Shown here: positions 1 to 12,054 of the stretch, in pieces
Position numbering within the stretch: the stretch's first letter is position 1
Layout: every line of letters starts with the position of its first letter
Origin: Sanghuangporus weigelae
Taxonomy: Eukaryota; Basidiomycota; Agaricomycetes; Hymenochaetales; Hymenochaetaceae
DNA length: 64,000 bases
NCBI GenBank assembly: GCA_033182465.1
Contig: CP137323.1
Span: 620,001-684,000 of the forward strand
Direction of reading: 5' to 3'
The notes under the pieces: generated by a model
Told to the model about the DNA's origin: nothing
The model's database searches: none
The model's input: the letters and a program-made list of their open reading frames with translations, nothing else
Position numbers and translations under genes: made by a program

Positions 1-1088
1 AATATAGAGCTGATCACTTTACGACTCACGACTATGAGTGCAATAAATTGAATCTTATATTACGAGGACAACGGATACGGCAAACTTGAAGCAGTTTGGA
101 ATGATATACTATCCTAGGGCCCGTCTTTTGATATCCTCCCTCGAGAGGTGCAACATTGTTTATAATACTCCAAAAAATTCATATGGACTAAGAAGTGCAC
201 ACTTGATACATTGCTGGACTTCCAGAAAACTTTTTATCAATTTTTTCTTCTTTTATAGCTTGGAATAGAGGTGGTGACTCTCCTTTCACAATTTGTCGCG
301 AAGTCACTGACAAGGGGTCTCTCTCAATTCTTCGCGTCAATACCAAAGACGAAATTTCAAAAGTCCTACTTGTTATAATATATATGCACAGAAAAATACT
401 ACGGAGGTACGTCAGGCCCGAGGCCAGTAAATGCAGAGTAGGAGCACTATGTAGAACGCATAAAATGCGAGATGTCAGTAAGAAGCAGAAAGAAAAGAAA
501 GATCGTTAAGGAGCGTGAATGATCTAATAATAATGCGATCTAGGAGAGGAGAGATGGGTGATGCATCGGCAAGAGATTGAGACAGAGACAATGTACAAAG
601 CAGAGAGGGACATGCATGGAGAGCAGAGATGACAGAAGGCAAGTGGAGGAACAAAGGAGTGTAGTGTATGTGTCAGCGAAGACAGTAACAGGGACAAAGC
701 GTTGGAACAGAGAGATGATGGGGATGGAGAGAGGAGATCTATGGACATGACGTGACTAGTACTATGTATTGCCGGATGTCCGAGAGAGAAGAGATGAGAC
801 GAGAGGAAAAGAAAGAGAGTATGGACTTTTGACGATAAAAAAAGGAAATGCATGCATCACCCGTGAGAACATAGAAAATAAAAAAGTGGATTAAAAGTAG
901 CTCCTTGAGCGATCATGAGAAATAAAGAGAAAGAAACAGTCCGTGCTCCGCACAGCAGAGAGCTCCCTCACCATTCCACTTCCACCTACCCACCTTCACT
1001 CACTTCCGCACTTCCTTCCACGATCCATCTGGTTCTCAACACCCAATGACCACTTCTCCGCACCTCGAGACTTCACCAAACATCAAAA
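1..1088. other. Gene-free stretch
   Basis: I see no supportable gene. Positions about 480-900 are strongly purine-rich on the plus strand (runs of GAGA/GGAG), which opens chance reading frames on the minus strand. The last part is probably the 3' flank of the minus-strand bestrophin-like gene that ends at 1089. Confidence 0.5.
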
Positions 1089-3923
1089 TCAATGGGCACG
1101 CGCAAGTGCATCCCTCATCGCACCCGTACCCCTTCGAATCCAATCCTCCGGAGTCAAACCCGCTCCCATCCCTGCAATCGCACTCATCGGCATAATCGGG
1201 CTCACGCTAACCCCACCAGGTACGCCTACAGCCAGGCCAATCTGGCCATGTGCACCAAGTCTCCCAGCTCCAGCAGTAGTCGAACCCACACCGGAAGTCA
1301 GTATGGATTTCGCATCTTTATCCTTGTCTTCCTTGTCGAGTGCCGCGATGTTGACATGCGAAGCGAGGAGAGGGTCGGCGACTGCGAAGAGCCTATCGTT
1401 ACGCGGAGAGAAGGCCCATGATTCGGGCGAGGGAGGCGGGAACGCTGTTAGAGCGCGCAGCTCGTTCCGGATGATGTTGTGCGTGAAGTGGTCCATGTTC
1501 TATCGCGTCACGAAAAACAATCATTCAGTATAGTTGGAGATAGGAATGGTAAAAAACACGCACCAGGTCATTCTTATCATAACCAAACGGATCTACGAAT
1601 TTCACACATTCTTTAGTTTGACGATTACTATCTTCAACGGACTAAAGCACGTACTTTCGATCTCCTCTCCAGCAACAAGGAACCCAAAGAAAATGAAGCT
1701 CATAATCCCACTCGCCGGAATCGTCAGCCATCGGAGGGTGGGATAAATCTGGAATGGCAACGCAAGGTTGTAGATCATCGTCACTAGCCACAGGTGAATC
1801 GAGTACCTATGAATAAATCCAGTCTTTACTTCGTGAGATTGATGATATATGAAATGTGAACATACGAGAACGGTATGGGCGTGGTGAGGATGCGCTCGAG
1901 ACCCGTAAGCGCGTCCGTCAGTTGGTTCACCGAGAGGATCAACAGGTCTTCAAGTCACCAATGCATCACAATACTTATATTTAGCTCTATACCAGAAATA
2001 TTCCGAAACGAGAACATACTGTTAGTAGGCACATCGATCACCTTCCTCGCTCCCAGAGTCGCGACGTACGAGGTCTGAGGCACATCACAGTAAGCAATCA
2101 GCAAAGAGAAACGCAAATTTAGAAATGGGCCAACAGTTACCGCTGGTACTCACCAAATACATCGAAATTTCCAACGGCACGTTCCTCGTCACGACAACCG
2201 TCTTCGCCCTCAGCTTCGCAGCCTTCTTCCCTTCAACCTGCTTCCCCCGGGTTGCCAAAAGCTTTCCAAAAAGGCTGAACGGGAAGACATCAAATAGCGA
2301 GTTCTTCGGAGGAAGCGAGGCAGGGAGGAGAGTCACGCTGTGATCGGAGGTGGAAATGAAAGTCGGACGACGGAGCAGATTCTGGATTTGCTGCTGCTGT
2401 TGCCGCTGGGGTCTGTATGTGCGTTGGGAAGAAGGGCTCAATGAGCGGTCTCTACCGGTGGCACGAGACAGAGAAGAGCGGATAGAGAGACCGCGTTGAC
2501 GGTGCGTAGACGCTGTAGCAGGCAATGGCAGATCGAGCGTAACGTGCGGCTGCGGATGCACCCTTGTCCCATCCGCAGGAGCACCAGGACTGTACCCATT
2601 CAAACCCTCGGGTGTGGCAGGTTCGATGCTCACAGAAGGCCTCATCCCTCCGTCCCCTTCGATAACCATATTATCCTGCTCCATCCTTGTCTCGATCCCG
2701 GTAGCTATCGTCGTCGCATCGTTCGCCTCTTTCAGCTTCTCGTTCGAGTAGTTTTTGTCGTCGTCACCACCGTGGATTGATACTGAAGCGGCTTCGCGAT
2801 AAGATTGCGTACGCGCGATATTAGCCTGCGCTTCTGCTTCGGTTGGTATGACTCCGGCTGGGAAGGCGTACGAGGGGAGGAACTTGACAAGGTGATATAA
2901 ATCGACGTAGGCGATGCCTTCTTCGCCTCGGAGGTAATGCTTTACCGCCACACTATAGAAGTTAACCAGTAAGAAATTGGGTTTGAGTTGAAGGTCAGTA
3001 CAGCAGAAGGATGAATTTTTGATAGTACAATATGAAAGAAGGTGATGAAATGAGATACAAAGATCAGGATTGATAGAAAGTGGGAGTACGTACGCGAACG
3101 CTTCGATGAGGTTGATCACCGTCTTCTTCTCAATCAAGTTCCTCGCCCTCTTCTCATCATCCGAGCGCCCTTCCTTCTCATCCTCAGGCGTCGCAGCAGG
3201 CAACTCTTTAGTTTACAAACACCGAATTTGGTATTCATCAGTCGAAATCCAAATGTTATTTATAGATCGAAAATTAGCAAATGAAGTCACACGGGGTGAG
3301 ATAAGCCACATATATGCGCACCTGGAACGTGGAACCATACTGTTCTTGCCAGAGTACGCGAGGCGAGGATGATCTGGGACCAGTACCGTCTCCCTTCGTT
3401 GTACCTCTCGAAGCTCGACGTTGTTCGATAGGAAATGACGAAACCCAGGACAGTACCAACGCTATCAAAAAGAGATTTTCCATCAGCATGCACGATTCAC
3501 ACAAAGCTCAGCTAAAAGAAGGAAGCTGGCAAAGAGCCGCCACTGGCAGTATAAACGCGCATGCACTCACACAGTCAACAAAGTCGGTTGAAACGTCAAC
3601 CCCGTGACCTTCTCATTCAGCAACGTCACCATCGTCGCCCAGCCCAAATAAAACACGAGAATATGCCAGCATCTGAACAACGCCGTAGCCAATATCGCGT
3701 TGAAGAACGTCGAGAGGAAGTGCGTGCTACCCGCGTCATGGAACGCGTGGATGTGGAAGTGGTTCGAATGCTGGTTCTCGTAGGCCATGAAGGAGTCCCG
3801 ACGGCCTTCTTCGAGATGAACAGATGAGAATGTCGAGGTTGACGGAGCGGGAGAGTGTAATCTGGGTGCTACGGGTTCTACGGTAGGTCTGGTCCCGGAA
3901 CGAGTGGCATTGCCGGAAACCAT
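1089..3923 (-). CDS. Bestrophin-like (UPF0187 family) anion channel
   Basis: Predicted chloride/anion channel of the bestrophin-like family, an integral membrane protein. I resolve nine exons: 3923-3571, 3461-3322, 3205-3094, 2952-2154, 2074-2020, 1947-1866, 1806-1655, 1592-1564 and 1499-1089. They sum to 2133 nt, an intact 710-residue frame. The family signature is clear: GTVLGFVISYR followed by ERYNEGRR in exon 2, the VAVKHYLRGEEG segment in exons 3-4, LALPFQIYPTLRW and GFLVAGEEIE in exon 7, NPFGYDKNDL across exons 7-8, and NIIRNELRAL in exon 9. The large fourth exon inserts about 200 low-complexity residues (Ser/Pro/Gln-rich) between the core parts, as in many fungal members, probably a cytoplasmic loop. 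The start is the only ATG ahead of the first hydrophobic segment. The membrane compartment cannot be told from sequence. Confidence 0.9.
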
Positions 3924-5992
3924 TTTGGATAAACGATTATGTTAGTATATTATACGGATATACGAAACGGACAGTATGAAGAAGTTAGGGAAGGCGGGAA
4001 GGAGGAAAAGAGGAGAGGGAGGGAGGGAGAAGAAAGGGAGAAAAAAGAAAGAAAAAGGGGGGTAAAGGAGCGGAAGACGAGCAGACAATGCATAAGTAGC
4101 ATGGAGGACGTCCGTAGTACGCACCCAGCTCACAAATCAAATCAAAACGGATGCACTTCTCCAATATTCGGCAAGGTAGTTGGCTGGGTAAAACGTTTCA
4201 CACAGTTTTCGCGAAATCCGATAATAGGAGTCGGCGAGCAAATGGATAAAAGCAGTCGTGGTGGTAGTAGTCGAGTCGACAAAAGGGTAGCGAGACCGAT
4301 GGAGAAAACCCACTTGCCACCCCCTTATTCCGACTCGGCTAAATCAACACCGTATATTGCCTCGCTTCTTCCCCTGCCTCTTTCTTGAGTCTATGTCGCT
4401 CGTTATCGATTCTTGCTTTTCGGGAGAGCCAAGAGAAACACGAGGCAGTTGCGTGAGACGAAGGCTGCGTTTGAGCTGTAGTTTTGATGATGAAGGGAGC
4501 CGTGAACTTGAGGTAGAGTAGGTACCTGTGATGATAGACGGTCACCATGACACGGGCTACGGGACGAGAAACTGCGATTCGGACTCTATCTAGGAGACAA
4601 GAACCGACGGAATCTGATTGCATCAAAAGTTTGCTGCCGTCTCTTGGCAATGAGCTGAGCTCGTCTGCACCTTTGTATTTGTATTTGTAATTGCATCGCT
4701 TTGAAATCGAATAGCAAATCATCCCACGAAAAGAAAAGCTCCGGAAAGGCTGGGACAAAGTGGTGGTAAGTAAAAGCAAAGTGCGAAATTAAAAAGAAAT
4801 GCGTATGTTTGTTTTGCTTACGTACGCGTAGATCACTTGGTCGATCCACAGGGGTCAGGTCCGCAATGCAATAGTGTGCCTTCGCTTCAAACAAAATTCG
4901 TCTTTTCTCCTGTTTCACAGTCAAAATATTTCCTTCCCCTCTATTTTCTTGCCGACACTGTCGTAACTAGGGCGAGTCGAGTCGATACGGCCGTGTCCAC
5001 AAACCTGATCTGCTCAGAGTCCAGAGCACGCAAATTATCAAAATCAAGAAGTCCCCGACTGCGAAGGAGATTTCATAGCCACGTGCTCGAGACAAGCTGA
5101 ACTTTATTGCACAAACTTGAACTCATACCACCACATTCTCTGTGGCATCATGATGCGTATTAGCAAAATTCGTGTATTTCTCGTGTCTTCCTCGTGCATT
5201 AATAGACTAAAACGAGGTAACCCTCTGATCAGTCCTGTACGGGAATTGCATGCACAGATCATCAACCCATTGTTAGGGAGTAGGCCCGGGGTTACACCGG
5301 TTCGATCCTTTTGCCTAAGCAGCGGTGTGTTGTGCAGAGGTGATCTTATCTACCCACATCTGGCTGTACCACGCGGTCCTTTACTAGCCTTCTTAGTCGC
5401 TGTCCGAGTTATGGATGCTTTCAGATACGAGGTGATAGTAAAGCAGATTGGGATTTCCAAGAGGCGTGATAGTACAAAGCACACAGTAATAGCTCGCTGT
5501 AGGGCAAGCTTTACACCAGTGTGTTAAGAGGATCGAAAGATGGGGAAATGAGGGCCTAATCCTACAACTATTTATGCTCCCAGATATTCCATTTTCTGTC
5601 CTATTTCTTACTCATCCTGTCTCCACTTTACTCCACTTTTCTCCACCATTACATCTGTTCCTTTGTCATCCTGCTGCGCTTCGCTCCACTTTGCTCCAAT
5701 CTTTGTAAGGTCATCTCCACTATGACAGAATTCTTTGGAGTTGCTGACTGAGACAATAGAGGTGGTGTTCCGATGTGGAATGCTCCACTGTCAGTACTCC
5801 ATAACAATGTCATTGCCGTCATTGAGTGGCATCTTTGCCCTTGGAGCGATGTAGGCTGCTCGGTATGTGATCCTTCGGAATTCATCTTGAGGTCCAGCGA
5901 GGGTAAGCATAACTCGCACGTCAGTGTTAAGGTGTCGGGTCGGTGTAGAGTATGGTCCAAGGCATATCATGAACTGCATAAGCTCTGCTGGC
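3924..5992. other. Intergenic, no supportable gene
   Basis: Short open frames lie on both strands (for example 4339-4924 minus and 5117-5527 plus), but none shows a domain, a plausible exon chain or coding-like composition. The first few hundred bases should hold the promoter of the minus-strand bestrophin-like gene; a plus-strand purine tract lies at about 3975-4080. Positions 5590-5700 repeat the word CTCCACTT several times. Confidence 0.4.
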
Positions 5993-7615
5993 GGTGTAGC
6001 GCACTGGCTCCTCCTGTGTCAGTACACTCATACTATGGCTCCCTCTTACTGCAGATACCATATCCCAGCACTGCCGACACCTGAGAGTGTGAGGGCACAC
6101 TCCTATTGCACTCGGGACATCATTTGAGCACGTATCCATTGATTCCAGCACACGTACTGTACTGCGGCGCCCTCCTATGACCCAAATTGATCCGCCGATG
6201 GCTCCCCGACACTCAGACAGGTCCGCCGACAGCTCCTACCCAGCACCAGGCACTATAGGGCACATCCCTCAGTGACTACGTGCCGCCGATCTTATGATTT
6301 ACCATACGTACAGCCGTGCGGCGACTCTGGATGCCTCCGAGTCGGCCCCCCTTGGCACCGATCAATGCAGCGGACACTCAGACATCCTCAGGTACCCTCG
6401 CCGACGCCTCCTACAGCTTACCAAGCAGTCCCCCATTGTCTAGGGAGCTATATATTGTTATATGTGCTTACATGCCTCATTACGATGTATCTGCCACCAG
6501 TCCGGCAGTCCCCCACAGCACTGCCGCTCCGGCCACTCATATTAGTCACTAGGGATCGCCCACACTCTGTATTGAATGCCGCCGATGCATCGGACACCTC
6601 AGGGACATCGGCTGATGCGCCCTTTGTCTTATATACGCGATATCAGCCTCCAATCATCGGTTCCGATGTTTCCCGACTTCCCCCCGACGCGGCGGCCAAC
6701 ATTAGACCATGTATGGAAGGTAGGCATGTGGTACATCGGCGTGCCAAGCCACCGACTCGCGCCGCCAAGCCCAACTCTGCCGGCGCCCGTGTTATTGCAG
6801 ATACTCAATATTTCATGTGATTGGATGCCCCCCTCACGTTGCCGCTCTCAGATTTCACCTGGGCGCTCCGGCAGCGGCCCTTGGTGACCCAGATGACTCA
6901 GGAGATGTTGTCAGACAGTAGGATGTGTCGGCAACAGCAGTAGAGTATATATAGAGCTTATACTAGCTTGTAGACGAAAGGATTCCAAGCCTAGCAAGGA
7001 TTCCAAGCCTAGCAAGGATTCCAAGAGCATGTACCAGACCGAGCGCCAGAGTTCGAGATATCCCTCACTCTGAGTCTCCCCTCATGTACTGAGCCTCCCC
7101 CTTGACTATATACTATCCTTGACATCTCCTCTTGTTTGACTCCACATTCTACTTGCCTTCGCCGCCTCCGGTACGCCTCTGCCGCTCTGACGTTCAGTGA
7201 ATTTGTGCAGCCTCCCCCTCAATCCGGCACCCCTCTATTCGACGTCGGCGGCCACCTGGCGACCCAGCCTTCCTATCATACACCCCTGCAGCGCCTTCTC
7301 CAGCCACTCACTCCAGCTTAGTCCATATATTCATCTTATACGGTCGTTTCTCTCCATCTATTGTGTTTACGCTACGTCAGCAGCCCCCTGTGATCCCCCC
7401 TCTCAAGCGGCGGTCCTGTTATCCTATTCCCTTTATCCAGCGGCATCCCTAGACCCATCCATTACGTCTCCGACGGTTCCTGGCACCTGCCGGGTAGTAG
7501 GTCTTTGAGAGTCTGATAGCGTCGGCATCCCATTTTTGGAGGTTCCTTCATACATTCAGCACCCTTAGTAGGACGGACATCTGTAGCACCTTCAGATACG
7601 ACACCGCCGATCAAC
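5993..7615 (+). repeat. Left inverted arm of foldback element
   Basis: The reverse complement occurs at about 8540-10306 with few mismatches over the outer 1.2 kb. It contains a TATA-like GTATATATAGAG near 6945, followed by an 18-bp tandem repeat and then a C/T-rich stretch. The arm carries open frames (6272-6820) whose Pro/Ser/Arg-rich product resembles nothing I know and may be fortuitous. Confidence 0.8.
6978..7025 (+). repeat. 18-bp tandem repeat, 2.7 copies
   Basis: The unit AAGGATTCCAAGCCTAGC is present twice in full, plus a 12-base partial copy. The matching place in the right arm (near 9293-9330) has fewer, more diverged copies, so copy number changed after the arms were duplicated. 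Confidence 0.85.
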
Positions 7616-8058
7616 AGCGGGTTCTGCTGGGTTCTGGTGACTAGCCATGCTTTGCCTTCATATCGTATGTCTCGAATGTAATGCCATATCCTTCGTTGTA
7701 TAAGGAGTTGTAACTGCTTGGTCTCCAGGTTTGCATCTCTTGGTAAATAAAGGTTTGCCTGTATCGTAGATGCTGGACATGGTGTGTGCAACTCCGGTCT
7801 ATACCATCCAATCATTCTCCAAGTTATCGGGTTCGCAGCTCGAGGGGTTCGAGTTGTGATCGTGAGTTCCTCTCGTTTCTTGGGTACTATTGGGTTTGGT
7901 GGATTGGAATGCATTGTATCTTGAAGGTGTCGCTCGGTTTTGATGTGACAGTCACACATGCCAACTGTTGCCGTGCATACTATGTAGTATACTTCATAAA
8001 GGACCATGTAAACTCGTGCACAGACTTGACAGTGCTGAAATGCCAGTGAGGTCTCCAT
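7462..8058 (-). CDS. Hypothetical ORF spanning spacer and left arm of the foldback element
   Basis: Uninterrupted 198-codon frame starting with an ATG at 8058. I do not recognise the product. It has no clear membrane segment or zinc-binding pattern; it does contain a basic, Gln-rich middle (around residues 110-150). The last 50 or so codons lie inside the left arm, so the same C-terminal coding end is repeated in inverted orientation at about 8547-8693, there without the upstream part. It could be the remnant of an element-encoded protein or a chance frame. Confidence that it is translated is low. Confidence 0.3.
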   Translation of the reverse strand: METSLAFQHCQVCARVYMVLYEVYYIVCTATVGMCDCHIKTERHLQDTMHSNPPNPIVPKKREELTITTRTPRAANPITWRMIGWYRPELHTPCPASTIQANLYLPRDANLETKQLQLLIQRRIWHYIRDIRYEGKAWLVTRTQQNPLLIGGVVSEGATDVRPTKGAECMKEPPKMGCRRYQTLKDLLPGRCQEPSET

Positions 8059-8539
8059 AAACCTTATTAGCCTTTAGCCTTTTAGCGTTTAGGCTTTAGT
8101 AGTTGTGCTTCTGGACTTCTAAGAAGTTTGATCGCTTCTTTTGATCGAGGTCACTCTGGTTGCTTGGTCGGCGGCGTTAGAGTGATAGTCCGCGGTAATA
8201 GGCGGTCGGCGGTGTTAGCTGTTAGCGGGATTACGTATCCGCTTCGGTGCTTCTAGCGCTCGGGTGGTAACGGGTTACTGTTGCCTAGGCCGCTCGATCG
8301 CTTGGGCCCGTGATAGCTGGCTTGGTTACCGGTCGTGTTTGGAAAGCTGATCGTGTAGATCTGTTGATCGTGTCGATCCTGATGCGAGTTTTTGAATGGA
8401 TCCTTTCACCCATCCATCATGAGGTAAGAAAGAACAGCCTTCTCCCTCAACCCTCTGCCTCTCTTTACTTCTAACCACTACCATCTCCATCTCCAAAATG
8501 GCTGATTTTCCTGGAGTGATCGATTTAAGCAACGCCCAT

Positions 8540-10306
8540 TGTTGGTCGGCGGTGTCGTATCTGAAGGTGCTACAGATGTCCGTCCTACTAAGGGTGCTGA
8601 ATGTATGAAGGGACCTCCGAAAATGGGATGCCGACGCTATCAGACTCTCAAAGACCTACTACCCGGCAGGTGCCAGGAACCGTCGGAGACGTAATGGATG
8701 GGTCTAAGGATGCCGCTGGATAAAGGGAATAGGATAACAGGGCCGCCGCTCAAAAGGGGGGATCACAAGAGGCTGCCGACGTGGTATAAACTCGGCCACA
8801 GGAAGGTATGAAGTGTATAAGATGAATATAAAGGATAAAATGGAGTGAGTGGCTGGAGAAGGCGCCGCTGGGTCGTCTGATAGGATGCCTGGGTCGTCGG
8901 ATGGCCGCCGATGTCGAATAGAGGGGTGCCGGACTGAGGGGGAGGCCGCAGGAATCCGCCGAAGTAGCGTAAACGCGATAGATGAGAGGAAAAGACCGTA
9001 TAAGATCAATATATGGGATAAACTGGAGTGAAAGGCTGGAAAGGACGCCGAAGGGGAGTCTGATAAGAAGCCTGGGTCACCGAAGGGTCGCCGACGTCGA
9101 ATAGAGGGGCGCCGGATCACTGAACGTCAGAGCGGCAGAGGCGTACCGGAGGCGGCGAAGGCAAGTAGAATGTGGAGTCAAACAAGAGGAGATGTCAAGG
9201 ATCGTATATAGTCAAGGGGGAGGCTCAGTACATGAGGGGAGACTCAGAGTGAGGGATATCTCGAACTCTGGCGCTCGGTCTGGTACATGCTCTTGGAACC
9301 CTCGCTAGGCTTGGAATCCTTTTGTCTACAAGCTAGTATAAGCTCTATATATACTCTACTGCTGTTGCCGACACATCCTACTGTCTGACAACATCTCCTG
9401 AGTCATCTGGGTCGCCAAGGGCCGCTGCCGGAGCGCCCAGGTGAAATCTGAGAGCGGCAACGTGAGGGGGGCGTCCAATAGCATGGAATATCGAGTATCT
9501 GCAATAATACGGGCGCCAGCGGAGTTGGGCTTGGCGGCGTGAGTCGGTGGCTTGGCACGCCGATGTACCACATGCCTACCTTCCATACATGGTCTAATGG
9601 GGGCCGCCGCGTTGGGGGGAAGTCGGGAAACATTGGAACCAATGATCGGAGGCTGATATCGCGTATATGAGACAAAGGGCGCATCAGCCGATGTCCCTGA
9701 GGTGTCCGATGCATCGGCGGCATTCAATACAGAGTGTGGGCGATCCCTAGTGACTAATATGAGTGGCCGGAGCGGCAGTGCTGTGGGGGACTGCCGGACT
9801 GGTGGCAGATACATCGTAATGAGGCATGTAAGCACATATAACAATATATAGCTCCCTAGACAATGGGGGACTGCTTGGTAAGCTGTAGGAGGCATCGGCG
9901 AGGGTACCTGAGGATGTCTGAGTGTCCGCCGCATTGATCGGCGCCAAGGGGGGCCGACTCGGAGGCATCCAGAGTCGCCGCACGGCTGTACGTATGGTAA
10001 ATCATAAGATCGGCGGCACGTAGTCACTGAGGGATGTGTCCTATAGTGCCTGGTGCTGGGTAGGAGCTGTCGGCGGACCTGTCTGAGTGTCAGGGAGCCA
10101 TCGGCGGATCGATTTGGGTCATAGGAGGGCACCGCAGTACAGTACGTGTGCTGGAATCAATGGATACGTGCTCAAATGATGTCCCGAGTGCAATAGGAGT
10201 GTGCCCTCACACTCTCAGGTGTCGGCAGTGCTGGGATATGGTATCTGCAGTAAGAGGGAGCCATAGTATGAGTGTACTGGCACAGGAGGAGCCAGTGCGC
10301 TACACC
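8540..10306 (-). repeat. Right inverted arm of foldback element
   Basis: Mirror copy of 5993-7615. It is about 145 bp longer than the left arm. Much of the difference comes from a tandem duplication near its inner end: the GTCGAATAGAGGGG block occurs at 8913 and again at 9096, a period of 183 bp, where the left arm has one copy. A minus-strand frame stays open across 9356-10132, but no ATG starts it and the product is unrecognised. Confidence 0.8.
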
Positions 10307-10544
10307 ATGAGGCTAGTTGCATATTGGGCTTAACAAGCACATCGGGCTCGGGAGTAATGACTCCTACAAAAGACCTCTCAGCTGAGCGCATGGGCCAACA
10401 ACTGGTACTTCACGCACATATCTGTTGAGGCTTATCGTTGATAAATATTAGGGATTTACTGGTTGTATTAGTCAAGCCGAATCTTTTTGGTCTCGGTTCG
10501 AGGAATCAGGAAATTGAGAAGACCTTGATTTAGCCATTTCTTAC
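10307..10544. other. Gap between foldback element and TPR-CHAT relic
   Basis: No gene seen. A plausible splice acceptor (TTCTTACTGACAAG) lies just before the first recognisable TPR codons at about 10547. The 5' part of the TPR-CHAT gene is missing here, perhaps displaced by the foldback element. Confidence 0.4.
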
Positions 10545-10728
10545 TGACAAGCTGCACTTGACTCCTGTTCTACTGATCATCCTGATCATAGCACAACATT
10601 ACCTTGGCTTGCATATCTCCTTTACATGCGACACGATCGATGGGGAGAGGTTGATGACTTGGAGAGAGCAGTAATGTTGAATCGTGCCATGCTGGAGTCT
10701 GAACCGGAGGGTCATCCGGATCATTCTA

Positions 10729-12054
10729 CAGCTGGGTATCAAAAGTGACCGTCACTGTCACACAAAACGTGTGCCGCATTGTGCGTCGTCTCACTTTGTC
10801 AGTTTCCACTCACTTCCGTCCTGCCCCCCTCCCTACTTTCATGACCCAAACACACTCCCTAAGGTCTCAGCTCACCTCCCTGGTGAAAAACCAGATTATT
10901 GGGGCCATTATTGGTGGCAAAAACAAGTCTCAAGCAGCAAAGGCATTTGGCATACCTCAGACGACCGTAAACGACCTTTTTGCACGCTACAAAAAAACCG
11001 GTACAACAAAAAACTCGCCCCGAACTGGCCGTCCGAAGAAGATGCGTGATCATGTCCGTCGCCTGCTCATACGAACTGCAAGAAAAAACCGTTTTGCGCC
11101 TCTCAAAACTCTGGCACAAAGTCTCGATGTCAAAGTGAGCCGTCAGACTATCAGACGTGAGCTAAACGCTGCAGGACTCAAGCAGAGGAAGGCCCGACGT
11201 GCTCCATACATCAACAAGGCCCATAGGGTCTTACGGCTAGCATGTGCAAAGGAACTGGTGAAGATTACGAAGAGGCAGTTGAAGTCGGTCATTTTCTCAG
11301 ACGAGTGCTATGTTTACCTTGGTTCAAACCCTGGCACCATTTATTGTACACATCGCTCTGATGAAACCTGACATGAGGACTGCGTTATACCATCCTTTAA
11401 GAAGTCCTCTGTATGTGTTATGGTCTGGGGTTGCATCATGTATGGTAGGAAGGGTCCGCTTATTGTGCTCAAGTATCCTGGGGGCAAGGGAGGAGGAATG
11501 ACTGCGAAAAAATATATTGAGCAGGTATTGGATGGCTGTCTTTTGGATTTTTACAACGAGGTCCGTCGACGCAATTGGTCTGTTATATTTCAACAAGACA
11601 ATGCACGGTGCCATACAGCAAAAACGACACAATGCTGGTTTGAAGAGCATGGCATTTCACTGTTCCCACACCCACCCACTTCTCCAGACATTAACGCTAT
11701 CGAACCTTGCTGGTTGGACCTTAAACGGAACATATGGGCCCGTCGGAATCACCCTACATCAGTTGGAGAGCTCAGAAAGACTGTTCTCGAGGCCTGGGAG
11801 GCAATACCAATCAATCATATCAATAACTATATTTTATCAGTGCCTCGCCGTGCACAGGCAATTATTAATGCTAAAGGTGGACCAACGAAATACTAATGGT
11901 GGAAGGAATATTATTAGATGCTAATCAATGTATATACATACTTAATTTTGTATAAAATTGTGTTTTGCGTGAGTGGTGCAGCATAGAAGTTGCATGAGCA
12001 CGACGCGACTTACGGGAAAGCGTGACAGTGACGGTCACTTTTGATACCCGGCTG
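10729..12054 (+). mobile_element. Tc1/mariner element inserted in the TPR-CHAT gene
   Basis: A 1326-bp DNA transposon. Terminal inverted repeats of about 32 bp begin CAGCTGGGTATCAAAAG on the left and CAGCCGGGTATCAAAAG on the right, followed in both by TGACCGTCACTGTCAC, with one mismatch. It is flanked by TA on both sides (10727-10728 and 12055-12056), the standard target duplication of this superfamily. Removing the element and one TA rejoins the host TPR frame exactly. It encodes one DD34E transposase. Confidence 0.95.
10841..11896 (+). pseudogene. Tc1/mariner transposase with one internal stop
   Basis: Cut-and-paste transposase of the Tc1 group. The first ATG inside the element that precedes the conserved part is at 10841. 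An N-terminal helix-turn-helix (SQAAKAFGIPQTTVNDLF) and a second DNA-binding segment are followed by the catalytic triad: Asp in FSDECYV, Asp in QQDNARCHTA, and Glu in SPDINAIEPCW. Thirty-four residues separate the second Asp from the Glu. A single in-frame TGA at 11369-11371 falls between the first and second catalytic Asp; otherwise the 351-codon frame is open with no shift. The length matches the family (about 340-350 residues). The copy is thus nearly intact and probably young, but inactive by itself unless the stop is bypassed. Confidence 0.92.

Larger units (their letters stand above)
5993..10306. mobile_element. Foldback-type element with long inverted arms, family unassigned
   Basis: A 4.3-kb unit whose two ends are near-identical inverted copies. 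The outer ends read GGTGTAGCGCACTGGC on the plus strand at 5993 and the reverse complement ending at 10306. The left arm (5993 to about 7615) and right arm (about 8540-10306) enclose a spacer of roughly 925 bp. No transposase, reverse transcriptase or integrase is recognisable, so it would be non-autonomous or a rearrangement. I see no target-site duplication next to the symmetric ends. Long inverted arms are known from foldback elements and some Mutator-like elements; assignment to either is not supported here. A palindromic duplication of some other repeat is the main alternative. Confidence 0.65.

Noticed and set aside
943-1533. 196-codon plus-strand open frame
   Set aside because: Most of it lies antisense to the last exon of the bestrophin-like gene, where family homology supports the minus strand.
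5270-5320. Possible tRNA around ACACCGGTTCGATCC
   Set aside because: The B-box-like word is there, but the T stem does not pair and no D arm or anticodon arm lies at the right distance.
9356-10132. Long minus-strand open frame (258 codons) in the right arm
   Set aside because: There is no ATG at its start, the product is low-complexity Pro/Ser/Arg-rich, and the matching left-arm frame is shorter and differently bounded. It is likely a by-product of GC-rich sequence.
5993-10306. Reading the two arms as the long terminal repeats of a retroelement
   Set aside because: The arms are inverted, not direct, and I see no primer-binding site, polypurine tract, reverse transcriptase or integrase. A TATA-like motif alone is not enough.
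10841-11896. Frameshift between the two halves of the Tc1 transposase
   Set aside because: Both halves are in the same frame; the only break is one in-frame TGA.
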